A stretch of DNA of 64,000 bases from DASPWV01 sp046727855. Its GTDB lineage: Bacteria > Acidobacteriota > Vicinamibacteria > Vicinamibacterales > UBA2999. This document shows positions 16,699 through 25,171 of the stretch, in pieces; positions within the stretch are counted from its first letter, which is position 1, and each line of letters starts with the position of its first letter. Under the pieces are notes generated by a model. It searched no databases and had not been told where the DNA came from. It worked only from the letters and a program-made list of their open reading frames with translations. A program made the translations under genes and the position numbers. Location of the stretch: contig JBKPDL010000025.1 of the NCBI GenBank assembly GCA_046727855.1, forward strand, positions 28,691 to 92,690. Direction: 5' to 3'.

Positions 16699-18354
16699 TC
16701 ACCGTTTTGCTAGAAACGCCTTTGCCACTTTCAGCGCCGGGCGATCGGGGTCGGCATGCGCCGTCTGCGCCACGAGCCGCGTGAAAAAGGTCTTTGCCTT
16801 TGCCGAATCTCCTGCACGGTCGGCCGCTCGTGCTGCTCCGAACAGCGTCCAGAAGCGGCTCGGTTCGATTTTCAGCGCGGCCTCGAACGCCTGCAGCGCC
16901 TGGGCGGGCTCATTCATCTCCATCAGCAGGTCCCCCAGGAGCTCACGCGCGGAGATAAGATGCCCCGGCATTACGGGATCGTTCTCTGTAGAGTCCTCGC
17001 GATCGGCAGCGGCACGCAGCATTTGCAGCGCTTCCTGGCGGCGACCTTGTGTATACGAGATCCACGCCGTTACCATCTGGTGATGGTTCTGGATCTGGGA
17101 TACCCAATACTCTTGCCAAGTACCCTCGCTATTAGCTTTGATCAGGTTGGCGCGCAGTTCCTGTAAGCGATCGAGATCCTTCCTTGCGGCATGGATGCTA
17201 TCGCTTCTCGCCGCGCCTAGGGCGCGGGCAAACACCAGAGTTGCTTCGGCGTGCGGGAAAAGGCTCCACGCAGATTCGCTCTGCGGTAGGGTGAGCGACG
17301 CCGCCTCGCTCCACCGCCGGCGTTCTATCGCGTAACGCGCAGGCATCGCGGCCATCGCGTAGGCATCGAGAATGTGTGGGACGATTGTGATTGTCGCGGC
17401 TTCATCAACGATGCGCTTGGCCGCTGCGTCTTGCCCGATTTGCAAGTAACTGTACACAAGAAAGTCCATGGCGTGCGGTTTGAAAAACAGATCCTCGACG
17501 GCCGCGCCAGCGCGGTTGGTGTCGATCGATTCCTGCCACAGGCCCATTCGAACGTAGATGTGAGCCGGAAATTGAAGCGCATGCGGCGACGAAGGTGCGA
17601 CCGCGGCCAAACGACGGGCGGCCGCTAGGCCACGCGAAGCGTGCGGGGTGTTGTCGTAAGCGTGGAGCAGGTAGTGGATCACCCCGGGATGATTGGGGAG
17701 CTCCACCAGCAGCTTTTCAAGGATAGCGGCGCCCTTGAGCTGGTAGGCAAAGGTCTGGTCGGTCGGCGACCCTAGAGCCGACAGAGCATAGGCATAAAAT
17801 ATCTCGGCCTCGCGATCATCGGGATACGTGCGATGGAGTTGCTCCAGAGCGTTCGCGTAGGCACGCATACGCGTAGCGTAGTCGATCGTGCCTGCACCCC
17901 TGTAGAACACTTCGATAGCGGCAATGTAATCGCGCTCGCGCGAGGTCTTCCCGCCCATGGCTTTGGCTTTTTCGACTGCGATTTCCCCCTCTAACGCCAT
18001 GGGGCCCGGCCGTCCGCCGTACAGGCTTCCTATCGCGGTCGCAGCAAGACCCCAATACGCCATGGCGCAGTCGGGGTCTTCCCGGGAAACGGCCGCAAAA
18101 GTCTTGGCGGCCGCAGGAAACGAGAAGGTATGCAGCATCGCAAGCGCCAGGTCGAACTTCTTCTGGACGCCGGCGTCGCAGGTGACCGGAAAATGCACCT
18201 CTCCGAATTGCTCCTCGGCGTTCGCCCACGGCCCCCTGAGTGCGGTCAGGGCGACGCACAGGCAGATCATCAGCGCGCCGCGCCGCAGTCGCCGCACGGG
18301 TTTCAACACCCATAAAGAAAAGACGACCGGCAATAAGCGATCAAAAATGCGCAT
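16699..18354 (-). CDS. Secreted TPR-repeat protein
   Basis: 551 residues. GGAGG precedes ATG 18354. The N-terminus is long and basic, then hydrophobic (GALMICLCVALTALRGPWANA), consistent with a signal peptide. Helical TPR-like repeats cover most of the protein, for example FDLALAMLHTFSFPAAAKTF, CAMAYWGLAATAIG, and PAQALQAFEAALKIEPSRFW near the C-terminus. Similar periplasmic proteins are common in Acidobacteria, but no biochemical role is known. Divergent from a small ABM monooxygenase with a 14-bp palindrome between them. Confidence 0.75.
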   Translation of the reverse strand: MRIFDRLLPVVFSLWVLKPVRRLRRGALMICLCVALTALRGPWANAEEQFGEVHFPVTCDAGVQKKFDLALAMLHTFSFPAAAKTFAAVSREDPDCAMAYWGLAATAIGSLYGGRPGPMALEGEIAVEKAKAMGGKTSRERDYIAAIEVFYRGAGTIDYATRMRAYANALEQLHRTYPDDREAEIFYAYALSALGSPTDQTFAYQLKGAAILEKLLVELPNHPGVIHYLLHAYDNTPHASRGLAAARRLAAVAPSSPHALQFPAHIYVRMGLWQESIDTNRAGAAVEDLFFKPHAMDFLVYSYLQIGQDAAAKRIVDEAATITIVPHILDAYAMAAMPARYAIERRRWSEAASLTLPQSESAWSLFPHAEATLVFARALGAARSDSIHAARKDLDRLQELRANLIKANSEGTWQEYWVSQIQNHHQMVTAWISYTQGRRQEALQMLRAAADREDSTENDPVMPGHLISARELLGDLLMEMNEPAQALQAFEAALKIEPSRFWTLFGAARAADRAGDSAKAKTFFTRLVAQTAHADPDRPALKVAKAFLAKR

Positions 18355-18458
18355 GGTTAGTCCTCCAAGTTCTCCTTTGCGAATGCGGAGGGATAGGCTG
18401 CTTCCGGTGGCGAGCGGATCTCATGGTCCAACGATAGTGCCCACCGCCGTACGGTTCC

Positions 18459-18472
18459 GCGACTTAAGTCGC
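18459..18472. promoter_or_regulatory. 14-bp perfect palindrome in a divergent gap
   Basis: GCGACTTAAGTCGC reads the same on both strands and lies between the start of the TPR gene (18354) and the ABM gene (18540). It could be an operator for either gene. No regulator gene is adjacent. Confidence 0.35.
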
Positions 18473-18539
18473 ACAGTTCGTCGATTGACTGGCAGCTCCG
18501 GTCGTTGAGCCGACCCTAATTGCGAACGAAGGGGGATTG

Positions 18540-18848
18540 ATGATTGCGAGAGTCTGGCACGGCTATACGAAGGCCGAGGATGCGGATGCCTACGAGGCGA
18601 TGCTGAAGCCCGAGTTACTGCCTGGTCTGAGCAAAGTCAGGGGATTCCGCGGGAGTTATCTGTTGCGGCGTCCACATGGCGGCGAGGTCGAGTTCATCAC
18701 CATTATCCTCTGGGACTCCCTTGATGATGTGCGTGCCGTCACCGGTGCAGACTACGAGACCGCGGTGATTCCCGAGGAGCGTAGGCAATATCTCGTGCGC
18801 CACGATGCGAAGGCGGCGCATTACGAAGTGGTCGCCAAGCAGACATGA
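18540..18848 (+). CDS. Antibiotic biosynthesis monooxygenase-family (ABM) protein
   Basis: 102 residues from ATG 18540, preceded by GGGGGA; a TTG three bases earlier is less likely. MIARVWHGYTKAEDADAYEAM, GFRGSYLLRR and EFITIILWDSLDDV are the strands and helix of the dimeric alpha/beta-barrel fold. A close relative is encoded at 49588-49908 (MIARIWKGVTTAENADAY). The substrate is unknown; many members are heme- or quinone-handling or of no known activity. Confidence 0.82.
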   Translation: MIARVWHGYTKAEDADAYEAMLKPELLPGLSKVRGFRGSYLLRRPHGGEVEFITIILWDSLDDVRAVTGADYETAVIPEERRQYLVRHDAKAAHYEVVAKQT

Positions 18849-18878
18849 TCCCCGCCGGGAGCGCAGCCTTGAAACGGT

Positions 18879-19565
18879 TCACGGTTGACGGTTGATGCGC
18901 GCAACGACGCACGCGAGCGACGGCGGCATGACGAGGTCGAGGGCGTCAGATGATTTCTTAATCAAATGCTCGATCGGGTGAGTCGCACGCATCAGACCGA
19001 ACGGCGCATGATCGGCCGACTCGAACAGGAAATGCCCCAGTTCGTGTGCCACGGCCCGCCCGAGCGCGCGTCCCATCAGCCGGTCGCGCAGGGCCGCCGG
19101 GCGATCGGACAGCGCCTTGTCGCTCACACGCACGCCTTCCAGAAGACGCAGTACCTCGACTAGATAGACGTTGACCAATGGTATTGGCTTGCCGTCGACA
19201 AATAGAATCGACGCCATTCGGCGCTCCCGCGACGACGCGAACGCGGCCTCGTCATGGACCGTATCGCGCGTGACAATGACACGAACCTGAACGCGTTGCG
19301 GCGTTGGCGCGCTGCTCGCCCACTCCACGTTCGCACCTACTGCACGCCACGGATGAACGGCTTCGTGCATCATTTCCTCGCGTGCCTGTCGTGTGAGGCC
19401 GCCGTGGTCCACCAGGTGCAACGTGACTGGCGTTATCGCGGTGCGCACGCTGTCGGCGCACTCTTCACGCGCTGTACCACGCGCCGACGAAGATGCCGCT
19501 GCCGCCGCGATGTCCACCAGCGTCAGTACGACCGCCGCGATCGCCGCTGACTGACTCGTATTCAT
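18879..19565 (-). CDS. Secreted metalloprotease-like protein (HExxH with Met-turn)
   Basis: 228 residues with an N-terminal signal peptide (AAIAAVVLTLVDIAAAAASSSA). AVAHELGHFLFESADH (about residues 165-180) gives HExxH plus a third His eight residues after the second, and GLMRATHP follows, which resembles a metzincin Met-turn. The spacing differs from the classic HExxHxxGxxH. Probably a zinc-binding envelope protein; activity not shown. It starts 3 bp after the stop of the small cysteine protein, so the two are cotranscribed. Confidence 0.65.
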   Translation of the reverse strand: MNTSQSAAIAAVVLTLVDIAAAAASSSARGTAREECADSVRTAITPVTLHLVDHGGLTRQAREEMMHEAVHPWRAVGANVEWASSAPTPQRVQVRVIVTRDTVHDEAAFASSRERRMASILFVDGKPIPLVNVYLVEVLRLLEGVRVSDKALSDRPAALRDRLMGRALGRAVAHELGHFLFESADHAPFGLMRATHPIEHLIKKSSDALDLVMPPSLACVVARINRQP

Positions 19566-19568
19566 GAG

Positions 19569-19724
19569 TCAGCCCTTCCTCGGCACCGTCGCCGAAGCAT
19601 GAGCTTCCTTCAGCTTCTGTGCGCAGTCATCGCAGCAAACCTCGACAGTCTTTCCGCCGATCGTGACCTTGATCGAATTCGCATCCAGCTCGCAGTCGCA
19701 GGCCGCGCAAGGGTTCTCACTCAT
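19569..19724 (-). CDS. Small Cys-rich, probably metal-binding protein (51 aa)
   Basis: Read directly: ATG at 19724 preceded by GGAGG, TGA at 19569-19571. The 51 residues hold MSENPCAACDCELDAN and VEVCCDDCAQKLKEAH, i.e. CxxCxC and CCxxC arranged like YHS/TRASH-type metal-binding modules. It is likely cytoplasmic because there is no signal sequence. It is the first gene of a two-gene operon with the metalloprotease-like protein, which hints at zinc or copper handling. Confidence 0.65.
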   Translation of the reverse strand: MSENPCAACDCELDANSIKVTIGGKTVEVCCDDCAQKLKEAHASATVPRKG

Positions 19725-20161
19725 GACGTCCTCCACTGAACGGGCGAACGCTCGAACGGCAGTAGAGCACGCAGAAAGTGGCGGCCGCTTCCAAGATCTT
19801 TAGAGCCTGTAATAGCAGTCGTCGCCCAATCTGCCCCGCCTCATTCACCGCGAAGCGATCGACCGGCTCGGGCGGACGAAGCGCAGCTGTGCGAACTGCG
19901 GAACCCTCGCTGGACGTGCGGCCGCTCAACGGGCGCCGTGACGCGTAGGAAGGCCGCAGGAAGATGAGCTGGTTTGGGCGACTTCTAGTAAAGGAGTCGC
20001 CGCCCCCACCCCCGTGGCCGTCCTGGGGGAATCGGCAAGAACGTTCGACAAGATCCCATCTGGAAGCAGCGCGGCGCCTATACCCCGTTCACGCTACTTC
20101 GCCGACAAGGATCAAGTTCCGGAGGTTTTGTTACGCGCTCTTAGCTTGCGAGACAGAGTGC

Positions 20162-20266
20162 TTAGCGCCGGAGAGCCGCCTGCCTGAACTCCGAACGAGA
20201 GCGGCCGTACGCCTGGCGGAATGCCGTGCTGAAGTGGCTATGGCTGTAGAAGCCACAGCTGCTAAG
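20162..20266 (-). pseudogene. C-terminal remnant of an AraC-family regulator
   Basis: Minus strand reads LSSCGFYSHSHFSTAFRQAY then GRSRSEFRQAALRR and TAA at 20162-20164. This is the second helix-turn-helix of AraC proteins and closely resembles the C-terminus of the AraC regulator at 29347-30258 (LGFSSHSHFTAAFRRAF). The frame is lost above about 20266, where it runs into the lipoprotein gene. The remaining gap 19725-20161 shows no convincing gene. Confidence 0.6.
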
Positions 20267-20834
20267 GCGCGACCCTGACGTCGTACGTTTTGCTGAACGT
20301 CGTGTCGTCGTTGTCCTTGAACGCCAGCGTCACGGGCACAAGGGCTTCCCGGCGCAGACTTGGCAGGTCGTACCACACCTCGAACGCGATCGTGATCGTC
20401 TGATTGACGGTGCCATAGCGATTTGCGCTTGCCGCCGTGACATAGGTGTAATACTCGAGTTCCCCGCCTGTCGGCGGCGTGACGATGCCGCCCGAGGCCT
20501 GCTTGACTTGCAACGTCACGCTTGTGATGTCGACAGGGAACTCCAATGCATCCTTGTCGTCGGCCTTGCCGTTGAGCGTAACCGCGAGCGAAAAACCTGT
20601 CTTCCAGTCGTAGGTAAGAATGTCATCCGGCTGATTGTTCCCACGAACCACGCGGTACGTCTTTCCGTCGGTCGACTCGTGTGCGATCGCGGGATTCGGC
20701 GTCACGGATATTTCCAGAAAATCATCGACATCCAATGTATCGTCTGGGTCCGTGGGGGACTGGCACGCGCCGGCAAAGAAAACACACCCGACTGCAACGA
20801 CTATCAACACGCCATGTCTCGCTCGCTTCATCAT
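20262..20834 (-). CDS. Putative outer-membrane-associated lipoprotein
   Basis: Start at ATG 20834 with AGGAGACG just upstream. 190 residues; signal peptide MMKRARHGVLIVVAVGCVFF ends in lipobox FAGAC. The mature part (VDDFLEISVTPNPAIAHE, then beta-rich segments with TSVTLQVKQASGG and ALVPVTLAFKDND) looks like an Ig-like or beta-sandwich domain. Function unknown. It follows the BamA-like gene by 10 bp and is the last gene of that operon, so it could be an accessory of the Omp85 protein, though its sequence does not resemble BamB-E. Confidence 0.72.
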   Translation of the reverse strand: MMKRARHGVLIVVAVGCVFFAGACQSPTDPDDTLDVDDFLEISVTPNPAIAHESTDGKTYRVVRGNNQPDDILTYDWKTGFSLAVTLNGKADDKDALEFPVDITSVTLQVKQASGGIVTPPTGGELEYYTYVTAASANRYGTVNQTITIAFEVWYDLPSLRREALVPVTLAFKDNDDTTFSKTYDVRVAP

Positions 20835-20844
20835 CGTCTCCTGA

Positions 20845-23268
20845 TCAGAAGGTCGTGCCGACGGCAAACCGGAACCCGCGCGGCGGCTGGAACGAGTCGC
20901 GGTAGATGTTCCACGCGTAAATCAGCCGGAACGGAACATTGATCATCGGCAGCGTGACCCGCAGCTCGACACCGGTCGATGTCCGTAACTGTCGAAGATC
21001 GATTGGCTGGTTCTCGCTGTACGCCTGACCGGCATCATGGAAGGCAAGGGCGCGAACCTGCGGGAAGATGTCGTAGTAATACTCGGCGTTGAAGAGCACG
21101 AACTTGGTGCCGCCGGTGGCGACGCCGTTGGCGTTGGTCGGACCGACGGTTCGCACGTCGACGCCGCGAATTTGCGTTTCGCCGCCGAGAAAATAGCGCT
21201 GGTAGTAGGGGAGCTCGCCGCCGCCGTAGTTCCAGATGCGTCCCGCATTGGCGCGCAAGCCGAGCGCGGTCCGGCGCGAGACAGGAAAGTACATCACCGC
21301 TTCGAGCTCTGGTTTGATGAAACGATTCGTGCCGCCCAGCCATCCACCGGCGTATTGATACTTCGCGGTCAACCGCTTGCCGCTGCGCGGCGCAAATGGG
21401 TTGTCGATCGTGTTGTGCACGATCGACGGCGTGATGCTGCTCTCGGTGAAACGGCCTTCATCGAGCAGGAACGCGTTGCTGTTCGAGCCCGTTTGCAGCG
21501 CTTTCTGCAGGTCGTCAGTCATTGCCGTTTCGATGACTTCGTAGCCATAGGTTGCGAAGATGCGCGTGAACCGTCGAATCGGAAAGCCCGAAGTGAGATT
21601 GAAGCCGCTGCGGACCTCGCTGTAATCCGTGGTGTTGCTGTTCACCGCGTACTCGAGCTTGCGCGAGTACACGCTCGACCCGGCTGTGATCGCGCGCCCG
21701 AACAGAAATGGTTCGGTGAACGCCAGCTGATAGGTTCGCGAACGCGTCCCGGTCTGGACTGCAACCGTCAGGCTTTCGCCTTTGCCGAGAAAATTGGCCG
21801 TGGTGTACGAGAAATTGATGAACAACCCTTCGTACTGCGACGCCCCAGCCCCGAAGTTGAGCTGATTCCTGTTCTGCTCCTCCACCTTGATGCCGACGTC
21901 GACTTTGGCGTCAGTGCCATCGGCGTGCTTGACGTCGAGCGCGCGCTCGTCGAGCGGCTTGAAGTAGCCAAGCTGGTTGATCCGGCGCAAGCTGTATTTC
22001 AACGCTTCGGTGTTGAACACCCCGCCTTCGACCAGCGCGAGCTCGCGCCGAATGACCTGGTCGCGCGTGTGCGTGTTACCGGTAAAGTGAATGCGGTTGA
22101 CGAAATACTGTTTCCCTTCGCTGATCTTCAGCACGATATCGACGACCGTGGAGCCGTCGTTACGAGGACGCAGATCAGGAAACGCGGTGAACTCGAAATA
22201 GCCGCCGGCTCCGTAGAGCTCCCGCGCGCGCTCGAGACCTTTGCGGATCCGCTCCTGGATGTACGTCTCACCAGGCTTGAGTTGAAAGAGCGGCTGCAGC
22301 GCTTCGCCTTTGAGCACCGTATTGCCTTCGAACGTGAAGTCGCCGACGGTGTAGCGGGAACCCTCGGCGACCTCGACCCGCAATTGCACCCATCGCGTTT
22401 TGCCGTCGCGGGAGTCATCCAGCGGCCTCAGCTGCGGCTGGCCGACCCGTGCGGTGATGTAGCCGTGGTCGTGGTAATGATCGATGACGTTCTGCGCGTC
22501 ATCGCCAAACTTCTGCGCGTTGTACGCCCCCCGACGAGTCACGAGCGACAGAATGTTTTCTGGCTTGTTGCTTTTCAGGACCTTGGTCAGCTCGGCGTCG
22601 CTGAAAACGCGGTTGCCGACGAATTCCACGTCGCGAATTGCGATCTTCGGTCCTTCAGATATCGTGAACGTGACGTGTGCCAGCTTCGACCCGCCCGGCA
22701 GCTCGCGTACTGAAGGCTTCACCTCCGCGTCCGGAAAGCCTTTTTCCGCGTAGAGCTCACGCACGATTCCGGCCACGCGGCGCAGCACACTGAAATCGAG
22801 GAACGAATCGAGACGCAAGTCGATGCCCTTGTCTTTCAGTCGATCGGCAATGTCGGAGCGGGAGACCTTCGTTGCACCGTCGTAGTCGACGATCTTGATG
22901 CGCTGCCGTTCTTCCAGATGAAAGACGATGATCTTGCCGAGCGTGCCATTGCTGAACGGGTAGTCGTGTACTTCGATGGAAAGATCGTCGAGAAAGTTGG
23001 TCGCCCACAGCCGGCGGAAGTCGGACACCACCAGGCGTTCCGTTTCGTCCGTGTAGAAGACCCACTGGTCACGCGACGGTTCGCTCGGTTTCAATTGGAT
23101 GTAATAGAGATATGTTTGCGGCTCGATCGCCGAGGTGCCGCCTTGCTTGTCGAAGCAGAGCAGCATCGCCAGTACGACCGGTTTTGAGCCCGGTAGCGGC
23201 TCCTTTGCCGGAGCGGGTACGGTCATCCCACAAATCGTGGCGGCGGTCAGCAAGGTGGCGGCGAACAT
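20845..23268 (-). CDS. BamA/Omp85-family outer-membrane assembly protein
   Basis: 807 residues: signal peptide (TLLTAATICGMTVPAPA), about five POTRA domains to roughly residue 430 (for example IRDVEFVGNRVFSDAELTKV, VGDFTFEGNTVLKG, VNRIHFTGNTHTRDQVIRRE), then a 16-strand barrel domain. The loop-6 signature appears as QIRGVDV and the C-terminus ends in Phe. It would insert or export outer-membrane proteins. The start overlaps the stop of the winged-helix/barrel gene as ATGA. It could be the housekeeping BamA or a dedicated paralogue; the operon context favours the latter. Confidence 0.87.
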   Translation of the reverse strand: MFAATLLTAATICGMTVPAPAKEPLPGSKPVVLAMLLCFDKQGGTSAIEPQTYLYYIQLKPSEPSRDQWVFYTDETERLVVSDFRRLWATNFLDDLSIEVHDYPFSNGTLGKIIVFHLEERQRIKIVDYDGATKVSRSDIADRLKDKGIDLRLDSFLDFSVLRRVAGIVRELYAEKGFPDAEVKPSVRELPGGSKLAHVTFTISEGPKIAIRDVEFVGNRVFSDAELTKVLKSNKPENILSLVTRRGAYNAQKFGDDAQNVIDHYHDHGYITARVGQPQLRPLDDSRDGKTRWVQLRVEVAEGSRYTVGDFTFEGNTVLKGEALQPLFQLKPGETYIQERIRKGLERARELYGAGGYFEFTAFPDLRPRNDGSTVVDIVLKISEGKQYFVNRIHFTGNTHTRDQVIRRELALVEGGVFNTEALKYSLRRINQLGYFKPLDERALDVKHADGTDAKVDVGIKVEEQNRNQLNFGAGASQYEGLFINFSYTTANFLGKGESLTVAVQTGTRSRTYQLAFTEPFLFGRAITAGSSVYSRKLEYAVNSNTTDYSEVRSGFNLTSGFPIRRFTRIFATYGYEVIETAMTDDLQKALQTGSNSNAFLLDEGRFTESSITPSIVHNTIDNPFAPRSGKRLTAKYQYAGGWLGGTNRFIKPELEAVMYFPVSRRTALGLRANAGRIWNYGGGELPYYQRYFLGGETQIRGVDVRTVGPTNANGVATGGTKFVLFNAEYYYDIFPQVRALAFHDAGQAYSENQPIDLRQLRTSTGVELRVTLPMINVPFRLIYAWNIYRDSFQPPRGFRFAVGTTF

Positions 23269-24188
23269 CAGAACTTGATCCGGACGCCGAGCTCGCCCAC
23301 AAGTCGCGTTTGCTGCTCATCATCCGCGCCGCGAGTCAGCCGCCACCCATAGCCGCCTTCGACAAAGACGCCGACACGCGAAGAGATCGCCGCCTGCAGC
23401 CCGCCCTTCCCGAGCACAGTTCCTGCATCGCGCTCGGCACGGTCAGTCAGTTGCGCGCGATACTCGCCGCCGGCGTAAATGCTCGCCATCGCGTGCGGTG
23501 TGAAGTAGTACGCAAGCCCTCCGTGCGCCTGCAACGAGGGCGCACCGGGTCCGGTTGCGGACGTGTCATCGTCTTGGTCATCGCCAAAGCTCGATGAGCC
23601 GATGAGACCGCCTCTGATGGCAAACCTGTCGCTCACGAAGTGCGTGATGTCGACATGTAGCGTCACTTGCCAGGGGAACACGTCCTGGCTCGAAGTGAAC
23701 TTGTCGATCGAGCCAGACAGCCCAATCGACGTGACACCAGTCCCGCCGACGGCGCGCGGCTCGATGTCCTCTGTTTGGCCGTTCAAAAAGGGGTCTGACC
23801 CCTTTTCCGACCCCTTTTCCGACTGCACACCTTGCTCGGCGAGCGCCGGGGTCGCGGTGATAGCGAATGCCATCAGGACGAGGCGCAACAGATAGCCGAT
23901 GTTTCGCACCGTCACGATGAGCGCGCGATGGCACCCCAGCTTTTTGCGAAGATGGCTGACGTGGACGTCGACCACGCGGTCGAGCGGGTGGAACGCGCGA
24001 CCGAATACGGCGGTCATCAAGGTCTCGCGCGACACGACGCGCCCCGCGTGCTGCAGCAGGCACGCCAGGATTTCGTACTCCGTCGTGGTGAGATCGAGCG
24101 CGCGCTGGTTGACCGACAAACGTCTTGCCGCTGGCTCCAATACGATCGAGCAGCTTGAGCAATCGAGCTCGCGTTCCACAGGGGACAC
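23268..24188 (-). CDS. Winged-helix DNA-binding domain fused to a beta-barrel-like domain
   Basis: 306 residues in one open frame from GTG 24188, with GGAGG close upstream. Residues 10-105 are an OmpR/PhoB-type winged helix (LTTTEYEILACLLQHAGRVV, RVVDVHVSHLRKKLG) with no receiver. Residues 97-117 form a hydrophobic helix ending in TPALAEQG. The last 150 residues look like an outer-membrane barrel (HVDITHFVSDRFAIRGG, GGLAYYFTPHAMASIYAGG, terminal GVRIKF). The linker contains an in-frame dispersed palindrome. Either a ToxR-like membrane regulator or two products, with an internal GTG at codon 94 giving an exported barrel. Confidence 0.7.
   Translation of the reverse strand: MSPVERELDCSSCSIVLEPAARRLSVNQRALDLTTTEYEILACLLQHAGRVVSRETLMTAVFGRAFHPLDRVVDVHVSHLRKKLGCHRALIVTVRNIGYLLRLVLMAFAITATPALAEQGVQSEKGSEKGSDPFLNGQTEDIEPRAVGGTGVTSIGLSGSIDKFTSSQDVFPWQVTLHVDITHFVSDRFAIRGGLIGSSSFGDDQDDDTSATGPGAPSLQAHGGLAYYFTPHAMASIYAGGEYRAQLTDRAERDAGTVLGKGGLQAAISSRVGVFVEGGYGWRLTRGADDEQQTRLVGELGVRIKF
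23786..23806. repeat. GGGGTCAGACCCC palindromic repeat, in-frame copy
   Basis: A-tract, core GGGGTCTGACCCC, and T-tract form a 21-bp palindrome inside the linker of the winged-helix/barrel gene, encoding part of EKGSDPFLNG; a partial second arm (GACCCCTTTTCC) follows to 23820. The same repeat occurs twice at 55420-55480. Confidence 0.8.
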
Positions 24189-24274
24189 GCCTCCGTGCCG
24201 GTGAGCGTCGATGAGACGCCACCGGGGCTTTCAGGCGGGCCGGCATTGGTGATTGACGACGGATCGCCGCGCGT

Positions 24275-24292
24275 TTGTTAAGAATTGTTAAG
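24275..24292 (-). promoter_or_regulatory. Direct repeat TTAACAA (10-bp period) upstream of the winged-helix gene
   Basis: On the minus strand CTTAACAA occurs twice, 10 bp apart, 87-104 bp before the GTG start. The following sequence AACGCGCGGCGAT resembles the segments after the motifs at 26357 and 28271. Likely a regulator site or promoter of the operon. Confidence 0.45.
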
Positions 24293-25166
24293 CGCCGTCT
24301 GGACGCACGCGCATCATCGCGCCGGGACGCATGTCTTCGATGCGGAAGTCGGCGGGAATCTTGAAGAGATCGGGCGACGGTTCGGTTCGCTGAATGTTGG
24401 TGAGGCGGTAAATGGTTTCACCAAATCTCGGGTCGAAGCGCCGCGTCATCACCACCACTTGCAGCTCCGGCGAATACCATCGCTCGATCACAATCTCAAT
24501 TGCTTGCACGTTGCCGATGGCACCGGCCGGAATCGTCGTCGTCCGGCGCGTGCCTTCGACTTTCACACCCTCGAGAATTTTCGGCTCCAGTGTTTCCTCG
24601 ACGGCCGATCCTGCGGGCATCACCGATGCCATCGACTGTGCTGCGATCACACTCGGCATGCCGCCACCGCTGACCGTCCCAGCCATCGGCGGCGGCGGAA
24701 TGGACACCTCGAAGGTTGGTTCCGTCGGTTCGGCGATCTTGTACTCGAGCATCGGAGCCTTGAACGGCTTCGCGCGGAACGCGACCTTGAGGTCGTAGTT
24801 CAGCGTGATGTGAACACCGCTTTCGGGATCGGTGATGGTCACGATGGGCTGTTGGTTTTTTGCGACGAACGTGCCCACCGCGATGCCCTGCTGTTCGCGG
24901 CGCGTGCGGCCCTGACTGTCGCGCGCCACGGTTGCCGACGTGCGCTGCTCGATCCGATTGCCGTCGGCGAGCACCTGCGTCATTTCGGTAACGGCGTCGG
25001 CTGTATACGGCGCATCCCGAACGACGCGTCCGACGTTGATCGGGTCCAGCGCGACGATGCCGATTTCCGGGGGGACTGGCGCGACCTGCGGCAGCACGTC
25101 CTGTGCCTCAGCCGATGTCACAGTCCAACCCAAAAGAATAGATGCCACTACGATGCGTTCGATCAT
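24288..25166 (-). CDS. Secreted hypothetical protein of the sigma operon
   Basis: Start at ATG 25166 with AGGAG upstream; the 174-codon extension above it is the shadow of the anti-sigma gene. 292 residues: signal peptide (MIERIVVASILLGWTVTSAEA), then RDAPYTADAVTEMTQVLADG and ATVARDSQGRTRREQ, a pattern found in uncharacterised Acidobacterial secreted proteins next to ECF sigma genes. A proline-rich middle (PTFEVSIPPPPMAG) precedes a C-terminal IEIVIERWYSPELQVVVMTRRFDP block. Role unknown; probably part of the envelope response run by the sigma factor. Confidence 0.68.
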   Translation of the reverse strand: MIERIVVASILLGWTVTSAEAQDVLPQVAPVPPEIGIVALDPINVGRVVRDAPYTADAVTEMTQVLADGNRIEQRTSATVARDSQGRTRREQQGIAVGTFVAKNQQPIVTITDPESGVHITLNYDLKVAFRAKPFKAPMLEYKIAEPTEPTFEVSIPPPPMAGTVSGGGMPSVIAAQSMASVMPAGSAVEETLEPKILEGVKVEGTRRTTTIPAGAIGNVQAIEIVIERWYSPELQVVVMTRRFDPRFGETIYRLTNIQRTEPSPDLFKIPADFRIEDMRPGAMMRVRPDGA

Positions 25167-25171
25167 GATCG

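Noticed and set aside
19964..20278. 104-residue plus-strand protein
   Set aside because: Its second half is antisense to the AraC remnant, whose family match is strong; the first half has low complexity.
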